NCBI RefSeq assembly: GCF_007005445.1
Contig: NZ_CP041387.1
Coordinates: 434,001-498,000, forward strand
From: Rhodopseudomonas palustris
GTDB lineage: Bacteria > Pseudomonadota > Alphaproteobacteria > Rhizobiales > Xanthobacteraceae
Length of the DNA stretch: 64,000 nt
Direction: 5' to 3'
Both the position numbers and the translations under genes were made by a program. Positions 36,020-46,258 of the stretch are shown piece after piece. Each line of letters starts with the position of its first letter. Position 1 is the stretch's first letter. Under the pieces are notes generated by a model, which did not search any database, was not told the origin of the DNA, and saw only the letters and a list, made by a program, of their open reading frames with translations.

Positions 36020-38845
36020 CTACTGCCCCAGCCGCTCGATCAGCGCCGGAGCGTGGACCTGGTCGGCCTTGTAGTTGCCGGTCAGGGTGTACATCACGAT
36101 GTTGACGCCGGCGCGGAAGGCGAATTCGCGCTGGCGCGGCTCGCCCGGTGTCAGCGGCAGCATCGGCTGGCCGTCGGGTCGCATCGCCCAGGCGCCGGCA
36201 AGGTCGTTCGACGTAATGATGATCGGCGACACGCCGTCGCCGCCACGCGCCGGGCGGGTGGTGTCGTCATCGTCGGTCTCGCGCGGCAGCGCCTCGACCC
36301 AGGTCTGGCCATCGGTGAAGCGGCCGGGGAAGTCGCGCAGAAGATAGAAGGTCTTGGTCAGCACGTGCTCGCGCGGCACCGGCTCCAGTTCCGGCACGTC
36401 GAGCGACGACAGCACATTGCGCAGCGTCACCATACCGGGGGTCTGCGATGCGCCGCTGGGATCGGGCTGCGCTTCGACTGCGTCGCGGGTGTCGAAGATC
36501 ACGGTGCCGCCCTGTTTCATGTAGGCGTCGATCCTGTCGAGCGCTGCCTGCGGCGGCTTCGGGCTGCCGGCGACGATCGGCCAGTAGATCAGCGGGAAGA
36601 ACGACAATTCGTCGCGCGCCGGATCGACGCCGACCGGCTCGCCGGCTTCCAGCGCGGTGCGTTGCGCCAGGAACAGCGTCAGGCCGTTCATCCCGGCTTT
36701 GACGATGGCGTCGACGTCGCCATTGCCCGTGATCACATAGGCGAGGTGGGTCTGTGCCGTCGCCTTGATTGCGAACTCGTCCTTGGCGCTCTGCGCGTGC
36801 AGCGGCACCGGCATCGAGGACAGCGGCAGCGCCACGATCAGCGCCAGCGCGGCGGTGGCGGCGCGGCGGCGTCGCATCAGCAGAGCTGCCAGGCCGCCGC
36901 CGAGCACCGCGACGATCAGGGCATCGAGCCCGAACAGCCCGAGCGCTCCCGCCAGGAGCGCGCCGCGCAGGTCGCGCGGCTCGGCATTACTGTAGGCGGC
37001 GCGGCGGGCGTTGATCGCCGAACTGTCGAGCGGTGCGATCCGATCGGCAGCCGCCAGTGCGTTGACGGCGATCGGACTATCCGCGGGGCCGTAGAAGCCG
37101 GGCGGATGTTCCACCGTGCCGCGCTCGCGGTAGTCGGCCGGGATCGGCTTGGCGGAGGCCGGCGGTGGGCCGAACGTGCCGAAACCGTCGAGGTTTCGCA
37201 GCGGCGACACCGTCTCGGCGGCGTTGGGATCGGCGGCGACCCCGGCTCCGGGCGCCGCGGTGTAGCCGGACATGTCGACCAGCCGGCGCAGCATCTCGAC
37301 GAAGGTGCCGGACATCGGCAGGTTCGACCAGCGCATGTCGGCGCTGATGTGGAACAGCGTCACCAGACCCTTGCCGCGATGCTCGCCGGTCACCAGCGGG
37401 GTGCCGTCGGCGAGCGAGGCCCAGCTCTTGCCGGGCAGCGTCGCGTCCGGCTCCGCAAGCACCTGCCGGTTGACAGTGACGTCACCCGGCACTGCGAGGC
37501 CTGCGAACGGGCCGTCGCCGGAGAACGCGGCGAGTTGCTGCGGTCTCTCCCAGGTCAGGCTGCCGCCGAGGCTGCGGCCGCCTTTGCGCAGCTTCACGGG
37601 CACCAGATCGTCGTCGTCCTGGCGTGCCAGGCGGGGGCCGGCGAACCGCACCAGCACGCCGCCCTGTTCGATCCAGGAATCGAGCCGCTGGCGTATTTCC
37701 GGGGACAGCGCGCCGACATCGGCGAGCACGATCATCGGCAGCTTCTGATCGAGGAATTGCGCGATCACCTGTTGCGGCGCGGCGCGTTCGCCCTGGCGCA
37801 GGTCGGCGAACGGCGACAGCGCGCGGGTGAGATAGAACGTCGCCGCCAGCAGCGGCTGCGCGGTGTCGCTGCTTGCGCCGGACACGATACCGATGGCGCG
37901 GCGGCGCCAGCGCTTGTCGAGGAGCTGCACGGCGCCGGCGGAGCGTTCGCCTGCGATCTCCAGCCGGGCGATGTCGTTGCGCAATTCGACCGGCAGTTCG
38001 AACGCGGCGTCGGTTTCCGAGGCGCCCGGGGCGAGGCTATAGCGCGCCTCGGCGATCGGCAGGCCTTTGCCGTCGAGCGCCCGCACCGTGCCGGCGTCGA
38101 GACCGCCGGTCGCCGCGCGCAGCACCTTGACGGTCATCTTCGCCGCGGCGTTCTCGGCGGCGACCAGCGCATGGGCGGGCGGGGCGCCGCCCTCGACGAT
38201 GGTGACGCTGCGATTCTGCACCAGCCGGTTCAGCCCGGTGACGAACTCGCTGCCGCGGCCGGTGTCGATGCCATCGGTCAGCCATACCAACTCGGCATCG
38301 CCCGCGGTCTTCAGGAACCGCTCGATCCCGGGCAGCGCTTCGGACCGGTTCACCGCGTAGGGCTTCGGTGCGAGCTGGCGCAGCGCCACCCGTGCGGTGC
38401 CGGCCGGCATCAGGGCCGGATCGCGCGTGGTCTCCGACAGCGGTGCCAGCGCCACCGCGCGGCGCGCGCTGTCGGCTTCGGCGATCAGCTCGTCGGCGGC
38501 GGTGATCCGTGCCTCCCAGCTCGACGCCGCGGTCCAGCCGTCGTCGAGCAGGAGCAAGAGCGGTGCCTGGCTGCCGCCAGCGGCGGTCTGCGGATTCCAG
38601 ATCGGGCCGGCGAGGGCGACGATCACCAGCGCGGCGGCGAGCATCCGCAGCGCGGTCAGCCACCATGGCGTCCGCGACGGCGTTTCTTCCTTCGGGGCGA
38701 TGTCGAACAGCAGCCGGGTCGGCGGGAAATCAATCCGCCGCGGCCGCGGCGGCATCACCCGCAGCAGCCACCACAGCGCCGGCAGCGCCAGCAGACCAAG
38801 CAGCAGCAGCGGTTGCGCGAAGCCGAGGGGCAGACTGCCGATCAT
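36020..38845 (-). CDS. BatA-like membrane protein with DUF4159 domain
   Basis: 941 residues from ATG 38845. The N-terminus resembles the aerotolerance BatA anchor: LLLLGLLALPALWWLL, then PRRIDFPPTRLLFDI, then a second helix (LRMLAAALVIVALAGPIW). A VWA-like region and a long exported part follow. Two more helices lie near 650-710, and the C-terminal DUF4159 domain follows (THLAYVITGN, FFPLIYWPI, GGTVIFDTRD). It overlaps the DUF58 gene stop by 4 bases (ATGA). The open frame upstream of 38845 is antisense-like shadow of DUF58 and is excluded. Likely part of an inner-membrane complex run by the MoxR ATPase. Confidence 0.88.
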   Translation of the reverse strand: MIGSLPLGFAQPLLLLGLLALPALWWLLRVMPPRPRRIDFPPTRLLFDIAPKEETPSRTPWWLTALRMLAAALVIVALAGPIWNPQTAAGGSQAPLLLLLDDGWTAASSWEARITAADELIAEADSARRAVALAPLSETTRDPALMPAGTARVALRQLAPKPYAVNRSEALPGIERFLKTAGDAELVWLTDGIDTGRGSEFVTGLNRLVQNRSVTIVEGGAPPAHALVAAENAAAKMTVKVLRAATGGLDAGTVRALDGKGLPIAEARYSLAPGASETDAAFELPVELRNDIARLEIAGERSAGAVQLLDKRWRRRAIGIVSGASSDTAQPLLAATFYLTRALSPFADLRQGERAAPQQVIAQFLDQKLPMIVLADVGALSPEIRQRLDSWIEQGGVLVRFAGPRLARQDDDDLVPVKLRKGGRSLGGSLTWERPQQLAAFSGDGPFAGLAVPGDVTVNRQVLAEPDATLPGKSWASLADGTPLVTGEHRGKGLVTLFHISADMRWSNLPMSGTFVEMLRRLVDMSGYTAAPGAGVAADPNAAETVSPLRNLDGFGTFGPPPASAKPIPADYRERGTVEHPPGFYGPADSPIAVNALAAADRIAPLDSSAINARRAAYSNAEPRDLRGALLAGALGLFGLDALIVAVLGGGLAALLMRRRRAATAALALIVALPLSSMPVPLHAQSAKDEFAIKATAQTHLAYVITGNGDVDAIVKAGMNGLTLFLAQRTALEAGEPVGVDPARDELSFFPLIYWPIVAGSPKPPQAALDRIDAYMKQGGTVIFDTRDAVEAQPDPSGASQTPGMVTLRNVLSSLDVPELEPVPREHVLTKTFYLLRDFPGRFTDGQTWVEALPRETDDDDTTRPARGGDGVSPIIITSNDLAGAWAMRPDGQPMLPLTPGEPRQREFAFRAGVNIVMYTLTGNYKADQVHAPALIERLGQ

Positions 38846-39773
38846 GCGCTGCGCCCCGCTTTGCCGGCGGCGCCTTTGGCGGTGGTCATGCCGGCGTGCA
38901 GGAACAGCAACAGCTCGGCGGCCGAGCGCGAGGTGGTGTGGGTCGAGAACAGCCAGTCGAGCTTCGACGTCTCGAGCCGTATCGCGTCGCGATGCGCGGC
39001 GACCAGCGCGACGTAGTCGCTGGCCCACTTCTCGGCGCGCCCGGCGGTGATCGCGCCGCCGCCTTCGGGCTCGACGAATTCGACCCGTCCCGCATAGGGG
39101 AAGCTCTCTTCGGCCGGGTCGACGATCTGGACCAGCGTGCCGTGGGCGCCGGAGGCCGACAGTCCGGCCAGCATTGGACGGATATCGCCGACCGGAGACC
39201 AGAAGTCGGACAGCACAACGATCTCGGACAGCGATGAAGGCACGAACGACGGCGGCAGGCTGCCACGATGGGTGGTGTCGTGCAGGATCGCCTGCGCCAT
39301 CTTGTCGACGACGTTGTTGCTGGAGGTCGGGTTCATCAGTCCGGGGATGCCGACGCGTTCGCCGCCGGCGACCAGCAGTTCGGCCAGCGCAAAACTCACG
39401 ATCAGGCCGCGCTCCAGCTTGCTGTCGCGCGCGCCCTTGGAGGCGAATGCCATCGACAGCGACCGGTCGGGCCACAGCCAGACCGTGTGGGCGGCTTCCC
39501 ATTCCAGCTCGCGGACATAGAGATGATCGTCCCGCGCCGAGCGGCGCCAGTCGACGCTCGTGGCCGGCTCGCCTGAGACGAAGCGGCGATACTGCCAGAA
39601 GTTCTCGCCGGCGCCGGCACGGCGGCGGCCGTGCAGGCCGTGGGTGACGTTGTTGGCGATCCGGCGGGCCTCGAGCATCAGCCGCGGCAGCGACGCCGCG
39701 AGCGAGCGGCTTTCGCCGTCGGCACGGCGGACCGCCAGCGTCTCCTGGGTGCGATGCTCGCCGGGCTGCGCCA

Positions 39774-39774
<1 letters not shown>
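38842..39774 (-). CDS. DUF58 domain protein
   Basis: A 310-residue protein with the DUF58 core at about 50-130 (GAGENFWQYRRFVSGEPATS, VDWRRSARDDHLYVRE) and a VWA-like C-terminal half (IVVLSDFWSP). DUF58 proteins almost always sit next to MoxR AAA+ ATPases and are thought to be their clients or adaptors. It overlaps the MoxR gene by one base and the DUF4159 gene by 4, so the three are translated together. Confidence 0.92.
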
Positions 39775-40778
<1,004 letters not shown>

Positions 40779-41011
40779 TTTGGTCTCTCCTGTCCGAACT
40801 TGTCGCCACGGGGCCGGTTGCCCTTGATCAGGCCATGTTAGGCGGTTCGCCGCGCTCCGGCGAAGGCTCTGGTTTCATTCACCAAATCTTTCCCCACATT
40901 ATGAGCATCGCGAGATGGCGCGGATCACGATGTGGAGAGTTAAATCAAGCTGCGCGTGGCGAAATGGAGCAGCTATCGTGCCAGGTCGGAATTCGAGGGT
41001 CAGGGTAAACA

Positions 41012-41623
41012 ATGGCGAAGCAAGGGCAGGGTTCATCGCACGATCTTGACGGTCTCACCGAGGCCGCCCGTGACGCTGCGGCGCGTGCGGCCAGTGGCAA
41101 GGGATTGCCGCCGGTGCATCTGTGGAACCCTCCGTTCTGCGGCGACCTCGACATGCGGATCGCGTCCGACGGAACCTGGTTCTATCTCGGCACCCCGATC
41201 GGCCGCCCGGCTTTGGTGCGGCTGTTCTCGACCATTCTGAAGCGCGAGGGCGACAAGCACTTCCTGGTCACGCCGGTCGAAAAGGTCGGCATCATCGTCG
41301 ATGACGCGCCGTTTCTCGCGGTCGAAATGATCAAGGACCATGACGCGCGCGGCCCGCTGCTGCGCTTTCGTACCAATGTCGACGATTGGGTGACGTGCGA
41401 CGGCGAAAGTGGGCTGCGGTTCGAATTCGCCCCCGACGGCGGAGTGACACCGTACCTTCACGTTCGTGCCGGCCTATGGGCCAAGGTGACGCGGGCATTG
41501 TACTACGATCTTGTTGACATCGGTGAGGAGCGGATGGTCGATGGTCACTCGATGTTCGGCATCGCGTCAGGCGGCTCGTTCTTCGCCATGGCCGATGCCG
41601 AGCTGACGAGGGAAGCGCATTGA
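41012..41623 (+). CDS. DUF1285 domain protein
   Basis: A 203-residue cytosolic protein of the DUF1285 family. The core is HLWNPPFCGDLDMRI, then DGTWFYLGTPIGRPALVRLF, then the C-terminal HVRAGLWAKVTRALYYDLVD. The fold is known in the family as two beta-rich subdomains of unclear role. It overlaps the Nudix gene and begins a four-gene string with CoA pyrophosphatase, DUF6111 and a CCA-type nucleotidyltransferase. Confidence 0.9.
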   Translation: MAKQGQGSSHDLDGLTEAARDAAARAASGKGLPPVHLWNPPFCGDLDMRIASDGTWFYLGTPIGRPALVRLFSTILKREGDKHFLVTPVEKVGIIVDDAPFLAVEMIKDHDARGPLLRFRTNVDDWVTCDGESGLRFEFAPDGGVTPYLHVRAGLWAKVTRALYYDLVDIGEERMVDGHSMFGIASGGSFFAMADAELTREAH

Positions 41624-42297
41624 CCGGACCGATGACGGGTACGCAGTCGACTGGCCGCAGCATCAGTTCGATGGAATTTTTCGATCGCGCCCGGCGGCGG
41701 CTGCGATTCGACGTGCCGCCGGCGCTGACCGACGCCGCAATCGTTCCGACCGCAGGCGATCACGGCAACGAGCAGATGCTGCGCACGATCGCGCAGGAGC
41801 GGCCGATCCGCCCCGCCGCGGTGCTGATCCCGGTGGTCGAGCATGCCGAGCCGACCGTGCTGCTGACGATGCGGGCAGCGCATCTCAACGACCATGCCGG
41901 CCAGATCGCCTTCCCCGGCGGTAAGATCGACCCCACCGACAATTCGCCGCTCGACGCCGCGCTGCGCGAGGCAGAAGAAGAGGTCGGGCTCGATCGCTCC
42001 TATGTCGAGCCCATCGGCTATCTCGACGTCTACGGTACCAGCTTCGGTTTCCGGATCTTGCCGACGGTGGCGCGGGTGCGGCCCGGTTTCGAGCTCGCCA
42101 TCAATAAGTCCGAAGTCGACGACGCCTTCGAAGTGCCGCTCGCGTTCCTGATGGACCCCGGCAATCATCAATTGCACAGCAAGGAGTTTCGCGGCGCGCA
42201 GCGCTCCTACTACGCGATGCCGTTCGCCGAGCGCTACATCTGGGGCGCGACTGCCGGGATTTTGCGCGCGCTGTACGAACGGGTTTGCCTGCCATGA
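41620..42297 (+). CDS. Nudix hydrolase, CoA pyrophosphatase type
   Basis: Cleaves CoA or related nucleotide diphosphates. The 225-residue protein has PAAVLIPVVEH, the CoA-specific upstream loop HLNDHAGQIAFPGGKID and the Nudix box with ALREAEEEVGL. TTG 41620 overlaps the previous stop and has GAGGG 7 bases upstream, so I prefer it. ATG 41632 would shorten the product by four residues. It overlaps DUF6111 by 4 bases. Confidence 0.9.
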   Translation: MTGPMTGTQSTGRSISSMEFFDRARRRLRFDVPPALTDAAIVPTAGDHGNEQMLRTIAQERPIRPAAVLIPVVEHAEPTVLLTMRAAHLNDHAGQIAFPGGKIDPTDNSPLDAALREAEEEVGLDRSYVEPIGYLDVYGTSFGFRILPTVARVRPGFELAINKSEVDDAFEVPLAFLMDPGNHQLHSKEFRGAQRSYYAMPFAERYIWGATAGILRALYERVCLP

Positions 42298-42557
42298 TCC
42301 GTGTGGTTCTCACCGAGCTCGCAATTTTCCTCATACCTTTCGTGCTCTACGCGGTCTTCCTGATCGCGACCCGTTCGGCAATGCTGCAGCGTTCGTCGTG
42401 GCCGCTGCGGGTTGTCGGCTGGCTGGTGGCGTCGGCACTGGTACTGGTGATTCTGAGCTTGCTGCTGCTTGTGCATTATTCGGGCGCTCCGCCGGGATCG
42501 ACCTATGTCCCGGCGCATCTGGAGAACGGCAGGCTGGTGCCTGGGGTGGAGAAATGA
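42294..42557 (+). CDS. DUF6111 small membrane protein
   Basis: An 87-residue protein with two membrane helices (about 8-25 and 40-61), a short basic loop (RSSWPLR) and a C-terminal tail with YVPAHLENGRLVPG. It overlaps both neighbours by 4 bases (ATGA at each end), so it is tied to the Nudix and CCA-type genes. The role is unknown. Confidence 0.85.
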   Translation: MIRVVLTELAIFLIPFVLYAVFLIATRSAMLQRSSWPLRVVGWLVASALVLVILSLLLLVHYSGAPPGSTYVPAHLENGRLVPGVEK

Positions 42558-43810
42558 CCGACGTGCCGGTGCGCAGCGATGCGCCGTGGCTGCATACGGG
42601 ACCGGCGGCGCGGGTACTGGCGCTGCTGAACGGGGACGGCGAAGAGGCGCGGGTGGTCGGCGGTGCGGTCCGCAACGCTCTGTTCGGGCTGCCGATCGGC
42701 GATGTCGACATTGCCACCACCGCACTGCCGGACGAGGTGGTCCGGCGCGCCAAGGCCGCCGGCATCAAGGCGGTGCCCACCGGAATCGAGCACGGCACGG
42801 TGACGCTGGTGCTCGAGGGCCACGGCTTCGAAATCACTACGCTCCGCGAGGACGTCGAGACGTTCGGCCGCAAGGCCAAAGTGGCATTCGGCCGCGACTG
42901 GGCGCGCGATGCGCAGCGTCGCGACTTCACCATCAACGCCCTGTCGATGTCAGCCGACGGCACGGTGCACGACTACGTCGGCGGTCTCGCCGATATCGCG
43001 GCGCGGCGGGTGCGGTTCATCGGCGATCCGGATCAGCGCATCGCCGAAGATTACTTGCGCATCCTGCGGTTCTTCCGCATCCACGCCGCCTATGGCGCCG
43101 GATCGCCGGATCGCGATGCTTATCTGGCCTGCATCCGCGGCCGCGACGGTCTTTCGACGTTATCCGCCGAGCGGCTGCGGATGGAGATGCTGAAGCTGAT
43201 GGTCGCGGGCGGCGCCGAGGCCTCGGTGGTGGCGATGGCCGACGGCGGGCTACTGCTCGCGGTGCTCGGCGGCGTCGCTTATCTCGGCGCTTTCGCCGCG
43301 ATGATCGGCGCCGAACGCGCGCTCGGGCTCGAGGCCGATCCGGTCCGGCGGCTCGGCGCGCTGGCGGTCGCGGTGACGGAAGACGCCAAACGGCTGGCGC
43401 AGCGGCTGCGGCTCTCCAACGCCGAAGCCAAGCGGCTCGACTCGATGGGGCATCGCTGGTGGCGGCTCGCCGGCATGGACGAGGCCACCGCGCGGCGGCG
43501 TCTGTATCGGCTCGGCGAAGCCCGGTTCCACGACCGCATGATGCTGGCCTGGGCGCGCGCCGGGCGTGGCGCCGATCCGGCTCCCTGGCACGCTCTGATC
43601 GCGCTGCCGGAGCGCTGGCAGGCGCCGGCATTCCCGCTCAAGGCCGCGGACTTCCTCGCCCGCGGCTTCGCGGCCGGACCGGCGCTCGGTCATGTGTTGA
43701 CGCTGGCCGAAGATGCCTGGCTCGCCGCCGATTTTCCGCTCGAGCCGGCCGCACTACGCACCATCGCCGACCAGACCGCGGCGCGGTTCGCCCGCGATCA
43801 CCTGCTTTGA
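42554..43810 (+). CDS. CCA tRNA nucleotidyltransferase/poly(A) polymerase-family protein
   Basis: Class II nucleotidyltransferase of 418 residues that adds CCA (or A) to RNA 3' ends. The head domain has VVGGAVRNALFG near 34 and the metal pair D50-V-D52. The neck has RRDFTINAL and IGDPDQRIAEDYLRILRFFR, the nucleotide-selecting signature. No C-terminal HD domain is present. CCA-adding versus poly(A) activity cannot be separated by eye, but one such gene in an alphaproteobacterium usually adds CCA. Confidence 0.9.
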   Translation: MTDVPVRSDAPWLHTGPAARVLALLNGDGEEARVVGGAVRNALFGLPIGDVDIATTALPDEVVRRAKAAGIKAVPTGIEHGTVTLVLEGHGFEITTLREDVETFGRKAKVAFGRDWARDAQRRDFTINALSMSADGTVHDYVGGLADIAARRVRFIGDPDQRIAEDYLRILRFFRIHAAYGAGSPDRDAYLACIRGRDGLSTLSAERLRMEMLKLMVAGGAEASVVAMADGGLLLAVLGGVAYLGAFAAMIGAERALGLEADPVRRLGALAVAVTEDAKRLAQRLRLSNAEAKRLDSMGHRWWRLAGMDEATARRRLYRLGEARFHDRMMLAWARAGRGADPAPWHALIALPERWQAPAFPLKAADFLARGFAAGPALGHVLTLAEDAWLAADFPLEPAALRTIADQTAARFARDHLL

Positions 43811-44019
43811 ATCCCAGTCGAGCAAAGCGGCTGCCGCATCGGCGTCAGCCCCGATGCGTCAGACAACCGACCATCAGCCCGAGACCGTCGACCTCAGGCC
43901 GTCGGACGACAGGCGGGGGAAGCGTCTCCGGCACTGATCCGTTGCTACACATGAACACGGCCGCCGGGGCAATCGGCGACCGTGCAGGAGGGTAGAGGAC
44001 GCTCGTGTTCGGACGCCGC

Positions 44020-44241
44020 TCAGGCCACCTTGGTCTGCTCGTCTTCGTCGAGATCGTCGTCGTCCTCATCGTCGACTTCGACCGCGATGGAATCGAGGAC
44101 TGCGAGCGGCAGCGTCTCGCGGAACAGATCGCCTTCTTCGCCCATCCAGAGGCACACGGCGCTGTCTTCGCCGGCTTCGGCAACCGTCATCGCCTGGCCG
44201 CCGGATTTCAGCATGACGATATCGCCCGGTTTCAAGTCCAT
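44020..44241 (-). CDS. YodC-family (DUF2158) small protein with acidic tail
   Basis: A 73-residue protein. It opens MDLKPGDIVMLKSGGQAMTV, the DUF2158/YodC hallmark, then CLWMGEEGDLFRETLPLAVL. The last 20 residues are almost all Asp and Glu (DDEDDDDLDEDEQ), an unusual extension for this family. It is a cytosolic beta-barrel-like fold with no assigned function. Confidence 0.85.
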   Translation of the reverse strand: MDLKPGDIVMLKSGGQAMTVAEAGEDSAVCLWMGEEGDLFRETLPLAVLDSIAVEVDDEDDDDLDEDEQTKVA

Positions 44242-44317
44242 GATCGGCTCCCGTCGGTTTGTTGACCTTCGGGCAGCCTAGCGATTCGTCATGACAGACG
44301 GATCACGACGGCGCGAG

Positions 44318-44950
44318 CTACCTGATGCCGGTGATCTTGTGAGTCTGCAGGCTGAGCCGCCATTGCGGATGCATCAGGCAATATGCGATCGCCCGGGTGG
44401 TGTTGTCGTCGCGTTCCGGGCCGTCCATCGGCTGCAGCGAGAAACGCTTGAAATCGAGCGCGGCGAACTGTTCCGGCATCGCGCCGGGCTGCGGATAGAC
44501 GAGTTTCAGCTCGTCGCCGCGACGGATGCGCAGTTCGGCCCCGGCCTTCGGGCTGACGCAGAGCCAATCGATTCCGTCGGGCGGCTCGATCGTGCCGTTG
44601 GTTTCGACCCCGATCGCAAAGCCGCGCGTGTGCAGTGCGGCGATCAGTTCGCCGTCGAGCTGCAACAGCGGCTCACCCCCGGTGATTACCACGTAGCGCT
44701 TGCGCGGATCGCCGGTCCATTGCTCGGCGATGGTGTCGGCGAGCAGCTCCGCGCCGGCGTAGCGGCCGCCGAGCGTTCCATCGGTGCCGATGAAGTCCGT
44801 ATCGCAGAATTTGCACGTGGCCTCGTCGCGGTCCTGCTCGCGTCCGGTCCACAGGTTGCAGCCGGCAAACCGGCAGAACACGGCTGCGCGGCCCGCATGG
44901 GCGCCTTCGCCCTGCAACGTCAGAAATATCTCCTTTACCGCGTAGCTCAC
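44318..44950 (-). CDS. queE: 7-carboxy-7-deazaguanine synthase QueE
   Basis: Radical SAM enzyme of queuosine synthesis. The cluster motif is CX14CX2C (C31, C46, C49), the variant described for Burkholderia-type QueE rather than CX3CX2C. The 210-residue length fits. GGEPLLQ and VETNGTIEP bind SAM and substrate. No other queuosine gene or preQ1 riboswitch is visible here. trmL lies 10 bases upstream on the same strand. Confidence 0.93.
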   Translation of the reverse strand: MSYAVKEIFLTLQGEGAHAGRAAVFCRFAGCNLWTGREQDRDEATCKFCDTDFIGTDGTLGGRYAGAELLADTIAEQWTGDPRKRYVVITGGEPLLQLDGELIAALHTRGFAIGVETNGTIEPPDGIDWLCVSPKAGAELRIRRGDELKLVYPQPGAMPEQFAALDFKRFSLQPMDGPERDDNTTRAIAYCLMHPQWRLSLQTHKITGIR

Positions 44951-44960
44951 GCGTCGGTCC

Positions 44961-45416
44961 TCACTGTACGAACTGGATTTGCCGCAGCGCCTCGCCGGTC
45001 ACCATCGCGGCGGCCATCGCGACGTTGAGCGAGCGCAGCCCTGGCTGCATGGGGATTACCACCCGCGCATCGGCTGCTGCTGCAACGTCGTCCGGAACGC
45101 CGGCGCTTTCGCGGCCGAGCATCAGTACGTCAGTCGGCTGGTAACGCTGTTCGAAATAAGGTCTTTCACCTTTGGTCGTAAGTAAAATCAGCCGGCAACC
45201 CGCGTTTTCCCGCCATTGCTCGAATTTTAGCCAGGAATCGTGACGGACGATGCTCACCTGATCCAGGTAATCCATCCCGGAGCGGCGGAAATGCCTGTCC
45301 GAAGTCGGAAACCCGGCCGGCTCGATGATGTGCGCCTCGACGTTCAAACAGGCGCAAAACCTAAGAATAGTCCCGGTATTTTGCGGGATGTCGGGCTGAA
45401 ACAGGGCGATCCGCAT
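44961..45416 (-). CDS. trmL: tRNA (cytidine(34)-2'-O)-methyltransferase TrmL
   Basis: SPOUT methylase that 2'-O-methylates the wobble base of tRNA-Leu isoacceptors. The 151-residue protein has IPQNTGTILRFCACLNVE, then LMLGRESAGVPDDV and LRSLNVAMAAAMV, the trefoil-knot SAM site. It precedes queE, so two tRNA wobble-modification genes share a transcript. Confidence 0.94.
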   Translation of the reverse strand: MRIALFQPDIPQNTGTILRFCACLNVEAHIIEPAGFPTSDRHFRRSGMDYLDQVSIVRHDSWLKFEQWRENAGCRLILLTTKGERPYFEQRYQPTDVLMLGRESAGVPDDVAAAADARVVIPMQPGLRSLNVAMAAAMVTGEALRQIQFVQ

Positions 45417-45690
45417 CCCGTAATGCTCCCTATCAACTGAACGATAACGTGTGGTGTGTCATGGCACATCTTTGAATCGATCGAGGCGCGCCAATTAGCC
45501 GTTCGCGGGCTTGCGCTCTACCGGCAAGGGTGCCAATAGAACGATTCTGGACTGTCTGTTCTACCCGACCGGCCATGACAAGCGGCCCGGGGCATCTGAA
45601 GGCCGCCGATCTCGCGACCTCCCCGGGCAATGATCTCGCAAATCTGTCGAGAGAGCTGTGCCGGTCGCAGAGATGAAAGGGCTTTGGATC

Positions 45691-46218
45691 GTGACCACAG
45701 AGGCTTCGGCGGAACCGACACGCCGTGATTTTCTCTACATCGCAACCGGCGCGGTTGCCGCCGTCGGTGCGGCGGCTGCGGTTTGGCCGTTCATCTCGCA
45801 GATGAACCCGGATGCCTCGACGATCGCCGCCGGCGCTCCGATCGAAGTCGATCTGACGCCGATCGCCGAAGGACAGGACATCAAGGTTTTCTGGCGCGGT
45901 CAGCCGATCTACATCATGAACCGCACCAAGAAGCAGGTCGATGAAGCGCGCAACACGCCGCTGGCCGATCTGAAGGATCCGGAAACCGATCAGGCGCGGA
46001 CCAAGGAAGGCCACGAGAACTGGCTGGTCGTGGTCGGCATCTGCACCCATCTGGGCTGCATCCCGATCGCGCACGAGGGCAACTACGACGGCTTCTTCTG
46101 CCCGTGCCACGGCTCGCAGTACGACAGCTCCGGCCGCATCCGCCAGGGGCCGGCGCCGCTCAATCTGCCGATTCCTCCCTACCAATTCGTCTCCGACACC
46201 AAAGTCCAGATCGGCTGA
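45691..46218 (+). CDS. petA: Cytochrome bc1 Rieske iron-sulfur protein
   Basis: The 2Fe-2S subunit of ubiquinol-cytochrome c reductase. The N-terminus has a Tat-type signal ([11 protein letters not shown]) that stays as a membrane anchor. Cluster ligands lie in CTHLGC (118-123) and CPCHGS (137-142). GTG 45691 gives a 175-residue protein beginning like relatives; ATG 45673 and GTG 45658 are alternatives that add unconserved residues. The fused cyt b/c1 gene follows after 40 bases. Confidence 0.95.
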   Translation: MTTEASAEPTRRDFLYIATGAVAAVGAAAAVWPFISQMNPDASTIAAGAPIEVDLTPIAEGQDIKVFWRGQPIYIMNRTKKQVDEARNTPLADLKDPETDQARTKEGHENWLVVVGICTHLGCIPIAHEGNYDGFFCPCHGSQYDSSGRIRQGPAPLNLPIPPYQFVSDTKVQIG

Positions 46219-46258
46219 CGTTCCCGCGCGCCGTACCATTGCTTACTAGGATCGCATC

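Noticed and set aside
36053..39016. A 987-codon open frame antisense to the DUF4159 gene
   Set aside because: Low-complexity Arg/Gln/Gly composition, no ribosome site or domain, and a well-supported gene opposite.
43811..44019. Possible small gene or RNA between the CCA-type gene and YodC
   Set aside because: Open frames here lack ribosome sites and familiar sequence; no stable structured RNA was evident by eye.
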